A stretch of DNA of 36,995 nucleotides from Bacillota bacterium. GTDB taxonomy: Bacteria > Bacillota > Limnochordia > Darwinibacteriales > Darwinibacteriaceae. Position 1 is the first letter of the stretch, and each line of letters starts with the position of its first letter. The stretch is from positions 1 through 36,995 of the forward strand of contig JAAYMI010000189.1 of NCBI GenBank assembly GCA_012521465.1, read 5' to 3'. The translations under genes were made by a program, and so were the position numbers. Positions 24,806 to 33,495 of this stretch are shown here, one piece after another. The notes beneath the pieces are model-generated. The model was not told the origin of the DNA. It searched no databases and saw only the letters and a program-made list of their open reading frames with translations.

Positions 24806-27217
24806 ATGTTTGGCCGTTTTACAGAACGGGCTCAGAGAGTAATCGTGCTGTCGCAGGAGGAAGCCCGGCGCCTCGGACATAATGTGGTGGGCACTGAACA
24901 CCTCCTGCTTGGGCTCATTGCCGAAGGCGAAGGTGTTGCCGCAAGGGCCCTTCAAACTCTGGACATCAGCATTGACAAAGTGCGTGCCGAAATCGAGCGG
25001 GTGATTGGCAGAGGAGAAGCGGGAGTATCGGGACCGAGCGGCTTTACCCCGCGCACCAAGCGCGTCCTCGAGCTAGCCTTTGATGAGGCTCGGCAGCTCG
25101 GGCACAGTTATATCGGCACCGAACATATTCTGCTTGGCCTAATTAGAGAAGGAGAAGGGGTAGCAGCCCAGGTACTGATCAACCTCGGCGCTGATTTGGA
25201 TAAAGTGCGCCGGCAGGTAGTTGAACTCTTGGGCGGCGCCGCTAAACAGGGACCACGGCCCCAGCGTAAGACGAAGACACCCACTTTGGATCAGTTCGGG
25301 CGCGATCTCACGGAAATGGCGCGAGAAGGCAAACTCGATCCAGTCATTGGGCGCGATAAGGAAATCGAGCGGGTAATCCAAGTTCTCAGTCGCCGCACCA
25401 AGAACAATCCCGTTCTCATAGGTGAGCCCGGTGTGGGCAAGACTGCCATTGCAGAAGGACTCGCTCAGAAGATTGTGGACAATGATGTTCCTGAGAATCT
25501 GTCCAGCAAGCGTGTCGTTACTCTCGATCTGGGAGCCATGGTAGCCGGCTCGAAATTCCGCGGAGAATTTGAGGAACGCCTGAAGAAGGTGATGGAAGAG
25601 ATCCGCACATCCGGTGATGTGATCTTGTTCATCGATGAGATGCACACGATTATCGGAGCAGGCGCGGCTGAGGGTGCGATTGATGCTTCGAACATCTTGA
25701 AGCCTGCCCTAGCTCGGGGTGAGCTGCAGGCCATTGGTGCAACTACCTTAGATGAATACCGCAAGCACGTGGAAAAGGATGCGGCCCTAGAGCGGCGCTT
25801 CCAACCAGTGATGGTCGATGAACCCACCGTCGATGAAACCATTGATATCCTAAAGGGCCTCCGGGATCGCTATGAAGCTCACCACAGGGTAAAGATTACC
25901 GACGAAGCCCTCGTGGCAGCTGCCCGGCTCAGCGCGCGGTATATCAGCGACCGCTTCCTACCAGATAAGGCCATTGACTTGCTGGATGAAGCAGGATCCA
26001 AGGTCAGGCTCAGCGGTTTGGTGATGCCGCCAGCCCTCAAAGAGCTCGAGGCTCAGATTGAGGAAATCAGGATCGAAAAGGAATCGGCAATTAAGAACGA
26101 GGAATTCGAAAAAGCCGCCGCACTCCGTGATAGGGAACAGCAGCTCCGGGATGAACTGGAAGCGAAGCGGTCCGACTGGAAGAGCAATCGCGGCCGGGCT
26201 GATGCGGTGGTAGATGAAGATGCCATCGCTGACATTGTCTCGAGCTGGACCGGGATCCCCGTCAGCCGACTCGCCCAGGAAGAGTCTGTGCGCCTGCTGG
26301 AGCTTGAGAAAATTCTGCATGAGCGGGTGATCGCCCAAGATGAGGCCATTGAGGCAGTTGCGAAGGCCGTGCGCCGGGCTCGCGCTGGACTGAAAGATCC
26401 TACCAGGCCCATTGGTTCTTTCATCTTCCTCGGTCCCACCGGTGTAGGCAAGACTGAGCTGGCAAGAGCGCTGGCCAGTGCCTTGTTCGGTGATGACGAT
26501 GCCATGATCCGCATTGACATGTCGGAGTACATGGAGCGCCATGCGGTGTCGCGCCTGATCGGCGCACCGCCAGGATATGTCGGGTACGATGAAGGCGGGC
26601 AGCTCACTGATGCCGTAAGGCAGCGGCCCTATTCGGTGGTACTCCTGGACGAAATCGAAAAGGCGCACCCAGAAGTGTTCAACATTCTCCTGCAGGTCCT
26701 GGAAGACGGGCGGCTGACCGACTCAAAAGGCAGAACAGTCGATTTTCGTAACACAGTGCTTATTATGACCTCTAACGTAGGTGCCCAGCAGATTCAGCGG
26801 GAATCCACCATTGGGTTCCGCATAGTAGTGGATGAGCGCAGTGAGTACGAGTCCATGAAGGAGAAGGTCACAGAGGAACTGAAGCGCACGTTCCGGCCGG
26901 AGTTTCTCAACCGCGTCGACGAGATCATCGTGTTCCACGCTTTGAACAAGGAACACATTAAGGAAATTGCCGATATCATGCTGACAGAACTCAGGAGTCA
27001 GCTGCAGGAGATGGATATGGAGCTGGAGGTCACGTCCGCCGCGAAAGATTTCATTGCCGAGAAGGGTTTTGACCCTGACTTTGGTGCACGGCCCCTGCGC
27101 AGAGCCATTCAGCGGTACATTGAGAATCCCCTGTCTGAAGAGATGCTCAAGGGACGTTTCAAGGAAGGGACTAAGGTCACAGTTGATCTGGCAGAAGGGG
27201 AGATAGTGTTCCGTTAA
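24806..27217 (+). CDS. clpC: ATP-dependent Clp protease ATP-binding subunit ClpC
   Basis: ClpC is the Hsp100 unfoldase that feeds arginine-phosphorylated proteins to ClpP. Order of parts: double Clp-N repeats (residues ~1-150), first AAA module with Walker A GEPGVGKT (206-213), a middle domain with UVR-like [19 protein letters not shown], a second AAA module with Walker A GPTGVGKT (543-550), and the small C-terminal domain. The 803-residue length is typical. ATG 24806 follows AAGGTGGAGAG. It closes the operon, followed by a strong terminator. Confidence 0.97.
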   Translation: MFGRFTERAQRVIVLSQEEARRLGHNVVGTEHLLLGLIAEGEGVAARALQTLDISIDKVRAEIERVIGRGEAGVSGPSGFTPRTKRVLELAFDEARQLGHSYIGTEHILLGLIREGEGVAAQVLINLGADLDKVRRQVVELLGGAAKQGPRPQRKTKTPTLDQFGRDLTEMAREGKLDPVIGRDKEIERVIQVLSRRTKNNPVLIGEPGVGKTAIAEGLAQKIVDNDVPENLSSKRVVTLDLGAMVAGSKFRGEFEERLKKVMEEIRTSGDVILFIDEMHTIIGAGAAEGAIDASNILKPALARGELQAIGATTLDEYRKHVEKDAALERRFQPVMVDEPTVDETIDILKGLRDRYEAHHRVKITDEALVAAARLSARYISDRFLPDKAIDLLDEAGSKVRLSGLVMPPALKELEAQIEEIRIEKESAIKNEEFEKAAALRDREQQLRDELEAKRSDWKSNRGRADAVVDEDAIADIVSSWTGIPVSRLAQEESVRLLELEKILHERVIAQDEAIEAVAKAVRRARAGLKDPTRPIGSFIFLGPTGVGKTELARALASALFGDDDAMIRIDMSEYMERHAVSRLIGAPPGYVGYDEGGQLTDAVRQRPYSVVLLDEIEKAHPEVFNILLQVLEDGRLTDSKGRTVDFRNTVLIMTSNVGAQQIQRESTIGFRIVVDERSEYESMKEKVTEELKRTFRPEFLNRVDEIIVFHALNKEHIKEIADIMLTELRSQLQEMDMELEVTSAAKDFIAEKGFDPDFGARPLRRAIQRYIENPLSEEMLKGRFKEGTKVTVDLAEGEIVFR

Positions 27218-27230
27218 GCTGGGCAATTCG

Positions 27231-27270
27231 GGGCATACACTAGGTTAACTCTAGTTGTATGCCCTTTTTT
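27231..27270 (+). terminator. Intrinsic terminator of the clpC operon
   Basis: A 13-bp stem with a one-base bulge (27231-27243 with 27251-27264) closes a seven-base loop and is followed by six T. Its right arm also carries the -35 of the radA promoter. Confidence 0.88.
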
Positions 27271-27283
27271 CCAGTGTTATAAT
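27255..27283 (+). promoter_or_regulatory. Promoter of radA-disA, embedded in the clpC terminator
   Basis: TTGTAT (27255-27260) lies in the right arm of the terminator. It is followed by exactly 17 bases and TATAAT (27278-27283), with TGT before the -10 as an extended element. Confidence 0.65.
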
Positions 27284-27324
27284 TAAAATATACTGATTCC
27301 TGCGCATTTAGAAAGGAACTGCTT

Positions 27325-28686
27325 GTGGCTAAAACGACAATCCGCTACATATGTCAAAACTGCGGGGCGGAGAGTCTCCGTTGGATGGGAAAATGTGCCA
27401 ACTGCGGTGAGTGGAACACCTTGGTAGAGGAAACCGTCACTAAGCAGGAACAGCATAAGCGGACATGGGTGAAGCGATCAACCCCTCTGCGCCTTGCCGA
27501 GATCTCCACAGAAGACCAACCGCGCTTTTCCACTGGCAGCGGGGAGCTAGATCGCGTGATCGGCGGAGGGCTGGTACCAGGATGTTTGGGCCTGATCGGT
27601 GGTGATCCAGGTATTGGCAAGTCGACGCTGCTCTTGCAGGTGGCCGGTAAAGTCGCGGAAGAGTCAGGGCCAGTGCTCTACGCCACTGGTGAGGAGTCTC
27701 TTGCCCAGCTGAAGATGCGAGCGCAGCGGTTGGGAATCAACTCCCAAGAGCTCACCGTGGTCAGTGAATCCAGTGCAGATCAGATTGCCGATCTGATCAG
27801 GGAAAAGAAGCCCAAACTCGTGATTGTCGATTCCATTCAGACCATGTTTGTAGATGAAGTGCCTTCGCCGCCGGGAAGTGTAGGACAAGTCCGCGAGTCC
27901 ACCGGACGGTTTTTGCAGGCGGCGAAAGGCACGGGTACTGCCGTGCTGCTCGTCGGGCATGTGACCAAAGGAGGGAGCTTGGCAGGGCCCAAGGTACTAG
28001 AACATGCTGTGGATTTCGTATTATATTTCGAAGGAGAAACCCACACATCGTTTCGGATTATCCGTTCGGTGAAGAACCGTTTTGGCTCAACCCATGAGGT
28101 AGGCATCTTCGAAATGACGGAAACGGGCCTCCAGGAGGTGGCAAATCCGTCGCAAATGCTCTTGGCCCAGCGTCCTACGAACAGCTCTGGCTCGGTGGTA
28201 GTGCCCTGTTTAGAAGGTACTCGCCCACTGCTGGTCGAGGTGCAGGCCCTAGTTGCTCCCGCGCACTTTGGTGGGCCGCCTCGCAGGCAGACTACGGGTG
28301 TTGACTACCAGCGTTTTTCCATAATCCTGGCAGTCTTAGAGAAACGGTGCGGGTACGCTCTCCAGAATCAAGACGTATTTGTGAATGTAGCAGGGGGAAT
28401 CCGCCTTGAAGAACCCGCTGTAGACCTGGGTATTGCGGTGGCGGTAGCCAGCAGTGAGGTGAACCGCAGTGTGGATCCCTACTGTGCCGTGATCGGGGAG
28501 ATTGGGCTTTCTGGAGAGATTCGCGCGGTACGGGGCATAGGTCAGCGCCTGCAGGAACTAGCCCGCTTGGGGTTTGAGAAGTGTATCATCCCGAAACCAA
28601 ACGTGACAGGCAGCGAACCTCTGCAAGTTGTGGGTGTCAGCACAATTCAAGAAGCACTAGCTCAAACTATTGGATCTAGGAGGTGA
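27325..28686 (+). CDS. radA: DNA repair protein RadA
   Basis: RadA (Sms) is a RecA-like helicase that extends recombination intermediates. The N-terminal zinc ribbon has four cysteines (C10, C13, C24, C27). Walker A GDPGIGKST is at 93-101 and the RadA signature KNRFG at 250-254. The C-terminal ~150 residues form the Lon-protease-like domain (VAGGIRLEEPAVDLGIAVA) without protease activity. The start is GTG 27325, following AAAGGAAC. Length is 453 residues. disA begins four bases after the stop, the conserved pair of Bacillota. Confidence 0.96.
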   Translation: MAKTTIRYICQNCGAESLRWMGKCANCGEWNTLVEETVTKQEQHKRTWVKRSTPLRLAEISTEDQPRFSTGSGELDRVIGGGLVPGCLGLIGGDPGIGKSTLLLQVAGKVAEESGPVLYATGEESLAQLKMRAQRLGINSQELTVVSESSADQIADLIREKKPKLVIVDSIQTMFVDEVPSPPGSVGQVRESTGRFLQAAKGTGTAVLLVGHVTKGGSLAGPKVLEHAVDFVLYFEGETHTSFRIIRSVKNRFGSTHEVGIFEMTETGLQEVANPSQMLLAQRPTNSSGSVVVPCLEGTRPLLVEVQALVAPAHFGGPPRRQTTGVDYQRFSIILAVLEKRCGYALQNQDVFVNVAGGIRLEEPAVDLGIAVAVASSEVNRSVDPYCAVIGEIGLSGEIRAVRGIGQRLQELARLGFEKCIIPKPNVTGSEPLQVVGVSTIQEALAQTIGSRR

Positions 28687-28690
28687 ATAT

Positions 28691-29755
28691 ATGCGGGAAT
28701 TCGAGGAGCACTACCAAGAGCTGCGGTTGGTCGCACCTGGGACCCTGTTGTACGAAGGGTTGGAGAATATCCTGCGAGCCAGAACCGGAGCCTTAATAGT
28801 GGTGGGGGACACCCCAGAGGTCATGGCACTTGTAAACGGTGGTTTTAAGATTGATGCCGAGCTCCACCCGGCCGCCTTGTACGAGCTGGCGAAGATGGAC
28901 GGAGCTATTGTCTTGTCTGGTGATGCCAAGCGGATCCTAGCGGCCAACACCATGCTCACCCCTGATCCCATGATCCCCAGCAGTGAGACTGGTACGCGCC
29001 ACCGTACCGCGGAAAGGGTGGCCCGGCAGACCGGACAGCTGGTGATTTCCATTTCCCAGCGACGCAATGTAATCACGGTCTATAAGGGAAACTGGAAGTA
29101 TATCCTCCGTGACGTCAGCGTCGTGCTGGCCAAAGCAAACCAAGCGCTGGCTACTTTAGAGAAGTACAAAAGCGTCTTTCAGCAGTCTCTCACTAATCTA
29201 AGCGCTCTAGAATTTGAAGATCTAGTCACCTTGGGAGATGTTACCACGGTGCTGCAGCGCAGCCAGATGGTAAACCGGATTGCCAGCGAGATTTCCCGTT
29301 ATGTGCTGCAGCTGGGTTCTGAGGGCCGGCTTGTACATATGCAATTGGAAGAGCTGATGGTGGATATCAAAGATGAAGGACTGCTGGTATTCAAAGACTA
29401 CGTGCAGCTGCCAGACGTGAATCCAGTGGAAGCTTGGGCTGAAATGGAAGCGTGGGATTCGGAAGACTTGCTTAATTTGTCGCTCATGAACAAAGCCCTG
29501 GGGTACAGTGCAGGCATCAGCAGCTTTGAGCAGGCTGTAGTACCCAGGGGCTATCGTATCCTGGCAAAGATCCCGCGGCTGCCCATGCCGGTCATTGAAA
29601 ACCTGGTGCGGGAGTTCTCGAATCTGCCCGCTGTGATGGAGGCATCCATCGAGGAGTTGGATGATGTGGAAGGAATCGGTGAAGTGCGGGCTAAGGCCAT
29701 TAGAGAAGGCCTGCGCCGCCTGAGGGAGCAGGTCTTGATGGATCGCCAGCTGTAA
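28691..29755 (+). CDS. disA: Diadenylate cyclase DisA, DNA-integrity scanning protein
   Basis: DisA makes cyclic di-AMP from two ATP and slows or stops synthesis at branched DNA, delaying sporulation. The N-terminal DAC domain shows DGA (70-72) and RHR (103-105), both needed for catalysis. A helical spine follows. The C-terminal helix-hairpin-helix DNA-binding part ends with VEGIGEVRAKAIREGLRRL. ATG 28691 (354 residues) follows AGGAGGTG. Its stop directly abuts that of the convergent gene at 29756. Confidence 0.97.
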   Translation: MREFEEHYQELRLVAPGTLLYEGLENILRARTGALIVVGDTPEVMALVNGGFKIDAELHPAALYELAKMDGAIVLSGDAKRILAANTMLTPDPMIPSSETGTRHRTAERVARQTGQLVISISQRRNVITVYKGNWKYILRDVSVVLAKANQALATLEKYKSVFQQSLTNLSALEFEDLVTLGDVTTVLQRSQMVNRIASEISRYVLQLGSEGRLVHMQLEELMVDIKDEGLLVFKDYVQLPDVNPVEAWAEMEAWDSEDLLNLSLMNKALGYSAGISSFEQAVVPRGYRILAKIPRLPMPVIENLVREFSNLPAVMEASIEELDDVEGIGEVRAKAIREGLRRLREQVLMDRQL

Positions 29756-30157
29756 TCAGCGCAGATGGAACATGCCCAGTGTTTCTACTCGCTTACCTTC
29801 TTTGCCGATGATTTCCTCCAGCTCTAACCCAAGGGCATTGCAGATCCCGGTGAGATAGAAGATGTTCTGACCCATCTCCGCTTCAATAATCTCGCGGCAG
29901 TTTTCGCACAAGCTGCCTTCTACATGGGATTTTAGATACTGCTTGATGTCTGAAAAAGAGCAATCGCTCGGGAGTGTCTGCTTGCTCGACCGAATCTCGA
30001 TACAGCCGCAGTCGGTCACCGCACGAAAGATGGCACGGTTAACTCGAGCGTTAGACTCTTGGAACTTGGATACAAGGTCAAGAATGCTGTAATGCCGGAC
30101 CAGATTCTCTTGGACAATCGTTTGGAAATCACTGCAGGTCGTGTCAGACTTAGCCAT
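29756..30157 (-). CDS. MazG-like helical protein of unknown function, 133 residues
   Basis: I recognise this as a protein common beside disA/radA-type genes in clostridia, sometimes given only a DUF label. Its function is not known to me. ATG 30157 is preceded on the minus strand by GAGGAGGAG at good spacing; an in-frame ATG at 30202 overlaps the promoter -10. The C-terminal half, ENCREIIEAEMGQNIFYLTG followed by ICNALGLELEEII, reads like the second half of a MazG-type all-alpha NTP pyrophosphatase, but the ExxD metal motif appears degraded (EMGQN). Five cysteines (C50, C52 as CGC; C84, C87 as CENC; C106) could bind metal. It has the best promoter in the window, divergent from carD. Confidence 0.75.
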   Translation of the reverse strand: MAKSDTTCSDFQTIVQENLVRHYSILDLVSKFQESNARVNRAIFRAVTDCGCIEIRSSKQTLPSDCSFSDIKQYLKSHVEGSLCENCREIIEAEMGQNIFYLTGICNALGLELEEIIGKEGKRVETLGMFHLR

Positions 30158-30200
30158 TCTGGTCACTCCTCCTCCGCTGGTCGAGCCTAACTCTGGTCCC

Positions 30201-30230
30201 ATTATATGACTTCCGAAAATCGGTTGTCAA
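30201..30230 (-). promoter_or_regulatory. Consensus promoter of the MazG-like gene
   Basis: On the minus strand a perfect TTGACA (30230-30225), 18 bases and a perfect TATAAT (30206-30201) precede the start by about 40 bases. Full matches in both boxes suggest strong, housekeeping expression. Confidence 0.85.
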
Positions 30231-30263
30231 GGTATGGCCATAGTTGGGAAATCTGAACGTTAA

Positions 30264-30292
30264 TTGACTTTTCGCACAAAAAGTGCTAAATT
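30264..30292 (+). promoter_or_regulatory. Promoter of carD
   Basis: TTGACT (30264-30269), 17 bases and TAAATT (30287-30292) lie 30 bases before the carD start. The spacer holds a small GCAC-AAAAA-GTGC dyad. Confidence 0.65.
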
Positions 30293-30322
30293 AGGAGTGG
30301 GAACCTGAAAGGAGGTTTCTCC

Positions 30323-30799
30323 GTGTACAATGTTGGTGACAACGTGGTTTATCCGATGCATGGGGCAGGAGTGATCGAAGCCATCGAAGAGCGGGAGGTT
30401 CTGGGTGAGTGTAAGAAGTACTACATCATGGCTCTGCCCATTGGCGATATGAAAGTGATGATCCCCATGGATTCGGTTGAAGAGGTCGGCCTTCGTCAGG
30501 TAATTGATGACGAAGGCGTTCGGCGCGTATATGAGATCCTAGGCGGCGAAAAGACAGCTATGTCTTCTAACTGGAATCGCCGCTATCGTGCTAATATGGA
30601 AAAGATTAAGAGTGGGGACATCTTTGCCGTGGCAGAGGTGGTGCGGAATCTTACACTAAGAGACCAAGATAAGGGCCTCTCCACTGGTGAACGCAAGATG
30701 CTGGAGACAGCAAGGCAGATTCTCATCAGCGAGTTGGTGGTGGCATCGGGCTCCACCGAAGATGAGGTAAATGCTAAAATAGCTGAACTATTGTCCTAG
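30323..30799 (+). CDS. carD: CarD/CdnL-family RNA polymerase-binding transcription regulator
   Basis: CarD-family proteins bind the RNA polymerase beta subunit and the promoter fork to tune open-complex stability. The N-terminal RNAP-interaction Tudor-like domain is VGDNVVYPMHGAGVIEAIEE through KVMIPMDSVEEVGLR. The helical C-terminal domain (~70-158) includes NWNRRYRANMEKIKSGD, which holds the conserved Trp region, and RKMLETARQILISEL. The start is GTG 30323 after AAAGGAGG. At 158 residues the length is normal. It precedes yacL by 95 bases. Confidence 0.95.
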   Translation: MYNVGDNVVYPMHGAGVIEAIEEREVLGECKKYYIMALPIGDMKVMIPMDSVEEVGLRQVIDDEGVRRVYEILGGEKTAMSSNWNRRYRANMEKIKSGDIFAVAEVVRNLTLRDQDKGLSTGERKMLETARQILISELVVASGSTEDEVNAKIAELLS

Positions 30800-30805
30800 G
30801 AGGGA

Positions 30806-30877
30806 GGGATGCTGCCGGGCAGAAGGGTGCATAACAAATGGCAAGACGGAAATAATAGGGACAGTAAGCTGCATCCC
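30806..30877 (+). promoter_or_regulatory. Base-paired leader before yacL
   Basis: GGGATGC (30806-30812) and GCATCCC (30871-30877) pair perfectly across 58 bases. After one T-T mismatch the helix adds two more pairs. The closing arm ends immediately before the yacL SD (AGGAGG at 30878-30883). The enclosed sequence contains short possible stems. I could not match it to a riboswitch class I know. Confidence 0.4.
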
Positions 30878-30894
30878 AGGAGGTGAAGCAGAGT

Positions 30895-31959
30895 TTGGTG
30901 AAGTTTGTGAGGATATTGTCGGGCGCTCTTGGGGCGCTTCTGGGATATCAGGGTGCAGTTGCCCTATTAACTGTCAATGGTATCTCAGCGATCATAGATC
31001 CCCACTACCTCATGGGTATCTTGATCGGAGGCTGTATTGTGGCCGGTGTGTTTGTTGGGCCCATGATTGTTAATTGGTTGTGCTTAGTGATCCAGGCCCT
31101 GCACCGGACACCCGCCAGCGAGTTAGTGGGCGGAACACTAGGCCTTGTCATTGGATTGATTATCGCTATTCTTATCACCATACCTTTGCCTAGAGAGATT
31201 CCTATCATCGGAGTTTTTCTCCCAATCATTACAGGTCTAATTTTCGGTTACGTTGGCCTCGCCGTAGGGGTACGCAAGAAGGATGAACTGCTGAGTGTCT
31301 TTTCTCGCTCCGGCGACAAACCATTCAGCGGTCGCGGCGGGCGGTCGGGTGCCAGTCCCAAGATTCTGGACACGAGTGTTATTATTGACGGGCGCATTTC
31401 TGACATCACCAAATCTGGGTTTATTGAGGGCCCGTTAATTGTCCCAGGGTTTGTCCTTGAGGAGCTCCAGCATATTGCCGACTCATCCGACGTGCTGAAG
31501 CGCAATCGCGGGCGGCGGGGATTGGATATCTTGAATAAGATTCAAAAAGAGCCCTACGTAACGGTGCAGATCTTGGACAGGGACTATGAAGATGTCACGG
31601 AAGTAGATACCAAACTGGTGCGCCTAGCAAAGGACCTTGACGGCAAAGTCGTGACAAATGACTTCAACTTAAATAAGGTTTGCGAGCTTCACGGTGTTCC
31701 TGTACTTAACATTAATGAGCTGGCCAATGCAGTCAAACCGATTGTGCTCCCAGGCGAAGAGCTGAGGGTACATGTGATCAAAGATGGGAAAGAGCAGGGT
31801 CAAGGTGTAGCCTATCTCGATGACGGTACCATGATTGTGGTCGATGGAGGCCGTCGGTTTATCGGTGAGACCATTGGCGTGTTGGTAACCAGTGTACTCC
31901 AGACGGCTGCTGGGCGGATGATTTTCGCCAAGCCTAAGGCAATGGAAAGGGCATTATAA
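30895..31959 (+). CDS. yacL: PIN-TRAM domain membrane protein, YacL family
   Basis: This is a membrane-anchored putative ribonuclease. Four hydrophobic helices (first ~125 residues) are followed by a linker, a PIN nuclease domain starting KILDTSVIIDGRI with acidic residues (Asp of LDTS, later VTEVDTKLVRLAKDLDG and VVTNDFNLNKV), and a C-terminal TRAM RNA-binding domain (GEELRVHVIKDGKEQGQGVA). The start is TTG 30895, eight bases after AGGAGGTGA (354 residues); a GTG at 30883 is inside that SD. Gene order carD-yacL-ispD is common in clostridia. A terminator follows. Confidence 0.92.
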   Translation: MVKFVRILSGALGALLGYQGAVALLTVNGISAIIDPHYLMGILIGGCIVAGVFVGPMIVNWLCLVIQALHRTPASELVGGTLGLVIGLIIAILITIPLPREIPIIGVFLPIITGLIFGYVGLAVGVRKKDELLSVFSRSGDKPFSGRGGRSGASPKILDTSVIIDGRISDITKSGFIEGPLIVPGFVLEELQHIADSSDVLKRNRGRRGLDILNKIQKEPYVTVQILDRDYEDVTEVDTKLVRLAKDLDGKVVTNDFNLNKVCELHGVPVLNINELANAVKPIVLPGEELRVHVIKDGKEQGQGVAYLDDGTMIVVDGGRRFIGETIGVLVTSVLQTAAGRMIFAKPKAMERAL

Positions 31960-31981
31960 CCACATACTTTGAGGAAACTCT

Positions 31982-32004
31982 GAGCCCGGTCTCCGGGCTC
32001 TTTT
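31982..32004 (+). terminator. Intrinsic terminator after yacL
   Basis: A perfect 8-bp G-C-rich stem (gagcccgg at 31982-31989 with ccgggctc at 31993-32000) closes a three-base loop and is followed by TTTT. Confidence 0.85.
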
Positions 32005-32031
32005 GCTGGAGTGATGGGGAGGTTTGTTGTG

Positions 32032-33174
32032 ATGGGAGTTGGGGTAGTTTTGGCTGCAGCTGGCTCTTCGCAGCGCATGGGGGGAGGCAAGAACAAGGTG
32101 CTGCGTCTTGTAGAGGGCAGGCCGATTATCGCCCACAGCCTGGAAGCCTTCAGCACCTGCAGTCTGGTAGACCAAATCGTGATTGTCACGCGGCGCGAAG
32201 ATCAGGGGGAAATGGAACGGCTGGCCCGGGAATGCGGGGCAGAAGTCACAGTGGTGGAAGGCGGTCGGGAAAGGCAGGAGAGTGTCTACATTGGCCTTCA
32301 GGCTCTCAGGCCGGAAATCGAATGGGTGCTGATTCACGATGCTGCCCGCCCTTTTGTTTCGCAGGAGATGATTGAGCGAGCAGTGCAGGCCTCAAGAGCA
32401 CACGGCGCTGCCGCGGTTGGTGTCCCAGTCACGGATACCATTAAGGTTGTGTCGGAAGGCATCATTCAAAACACCCTTGATCGCAGCACGCTGTGGGCAG
32501 TGCAGACTCCTCAGGCCTTTGCCCGGGAGCTCATCTTGACCGCGCACGAGCGGGCCCGCGCAGAGGGTTTTATAGCTACAGATGACTGTGCGCTGGTGGA
32601 ACGCTTGGGTCACAAGGTGGTTATGGTTGAGGGCGACTACCGCAACATTAAGATCACAACTGCGGCGGACCTAGAGCGGGTGGGAGGCGAGGTAATGATC
32701 CCTTTAGTTGGGTATGGATATGATGTACACCGCCTAGTGGCGGGCCGCAAGTTGATTCTAGCTGGAGTAGAGATCCCGTATGACTTAGGGCTTTTGGGCC
32801 ACTCCGATGCTGATGTGGCCGCCCACGCAGTAAGCGATGCCCTGTTGGGAGCAGCAGCACTGGGAGACATCGGTGATTTGTTTCCTGATACGGATCCGCA
32901 GTACGCCGGGGCAGACAGTATCGCTCTACTGCGGGAAGTTGTGACTCTCGTCAAGGCGCACGGGCTGGAACTGGCCAATGTTGACCTGACCGTTGCCGCC
33001 CAAAAGCCGAAGCTCAGCCCCTGGAAGGCTCAAATGCGGGCAAATCTAGCTCAGGTTCTGGGCCTGCCAGAAAGCCGCGTTGGGGTGAAGTTTACCACTA
33101 CGGAAGGTTTGGGTTTTGTGGGCAGAGGAGAAGGGATCGCAGCCCAGGCCGTGGTGTCCCTAATAAAGATTTGA
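32032..33174 (+). CDS. ispDF: Bifunctional IspD-IspF, MEP-pathway isoprenoid enzyme
   Basis: This single 380-residue frame joins two MEP-pathway enzymes. IspD (residues 1-~218) makes CDP-methylerythritol: nucleotide loop [36 protein letters not shown] and ITTAADL. IspF (222-380) forms the cyclodiphosphate: metal ligands in YDVH (Asp231, His233) and GHSDADV (His257), then [12 protein letters not shown] and [18 protein letters not shown] 32032 follows GGGGAGG at nine bases. IspE acts between the two steps and is not in this window. The junction has almost no linker. The first IspF codon is an ATG (32695) with its own GGGAGG (32682-32687), so separate IspF may also be made. Confidence 0.95.
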   Translation: MGVGVVLAAAGSSQRMGGGKNKVLRLVEGRPIIAHSLEAFSTCSLVDQIVIVTRREDQGEMERLARECGAEVTVVEGGRERQESVYIGLQALRPEIEWVLIHDAARPFVSQEMIERAVQASRAHGAAAVGVPVTDTIKVVSEGIIQNTLDRSTLWAVQTPQAFARELILTAHERARAEGFIATDDCALVERLGHKVVMVEGDYRNIKITTAADLERVGGEVMIPLVGYGYDVHRLVAGRKLILAGVEIPYDLGLLGHSDADVAAHAVSDALLGAAALGDIGDLFPDTDPQYAGADSIALLREVVTLVKAHGLELANVDLTVAAQKPKLSPWKAQMRANLAQVLGLPESRVGVKFTTTEGLGFVGRGEGIAAQAVVSLIKI

Positions 33175-33199
33175 CGGAAAAAGGGCCATTGCGTATAAT
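33171..33199 (+). promoter_or_regulatory. Promoter of the cysE-cysS-mrnC-rlmB operon
   Basis: TTGACG (33171-33176, overlapping the ispDF stop), 17 bases and a perfect TATAAT (33194-33199). Transcription should begin near 33206. Confidence 0.82.
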
Positions 33200-33205
33200 A
33201 GGATT

Positions 33206-33473
33206 ACATCTCAATAGAGACAGATGGAAATGAGAGGGAGAGTAGGCTGGCGGTCGCCTTGCAGAGAGTGGATGGCTTGGCTGCGACCATCCTAGGTAGA
33301 TGTCAGCTGAAGTGCACCCTTGATCCTCCAACCGATCCGTCATCTGGGGTAGGCTTGGACGGCGGCACCCGTTATCGTGCAGTAGAGTGCTTGTTCGCCC
33401 TTTTTAGCTGGGCCGAGCAAGAAACAGAGTGGAACCGCGGCTCTCGTCTCTGTCAGAGATGGGGGCCGTGTTT
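33206..33473 (+). promoter_or_regulatory. T-box leader, cysteine specific
   Basis: This fills the 321-base gap before cysE. The T-box sequence TGGAACCGCG (33430-33439) pairs with the acceptor end of uncharged tRNA and forms the antiterminator. Stem I shows the GAGAGTAG and GCAGAGAG elements near 33237-33271. The most likely specifier is TGC at 33313-33315 (context GAAGTGCACC), a Cys codon, which agrees with cysE and cysS downstream. When tRNA-Cys is uncharged, readthrough should rise. The exact 5' end and the specifier are inferred from pattern. Confidence 0.88.
33438..33473 (+). terminator. T-box terminator hairpin
   Basis: A 14-bp stem with several G-U pairs (33438-33451 with 33455-33468) and a three-base loop overlaps the end of the T-box sequence and is followed by TGTTT. 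It is mutually exclusive with the antiterminator. The T-tract is weak. Confidence 0.7.
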
Positions 33474-33495
33474 AGCGTTCAACGGGAGGTTTGCT

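Noticed and set aside
25958-26668. 236-codon minus-strand open frame inside clpC
   Set aside because: It is antisense to a fully conserved Hsp100 gene, has no recognisable protein motif and arises from the codon bias of the plus strand. The long minus-strand frames at 17272-17955 and 12274-12777 are rejected for the same reason.
33259-33495. N-terminal extension of the cysE frame
   Set aside because: The frame is open upstream, but this stretch is T-box leader, and GGGAGG lies before ATG 33496, where conserved CysE sequence starts.
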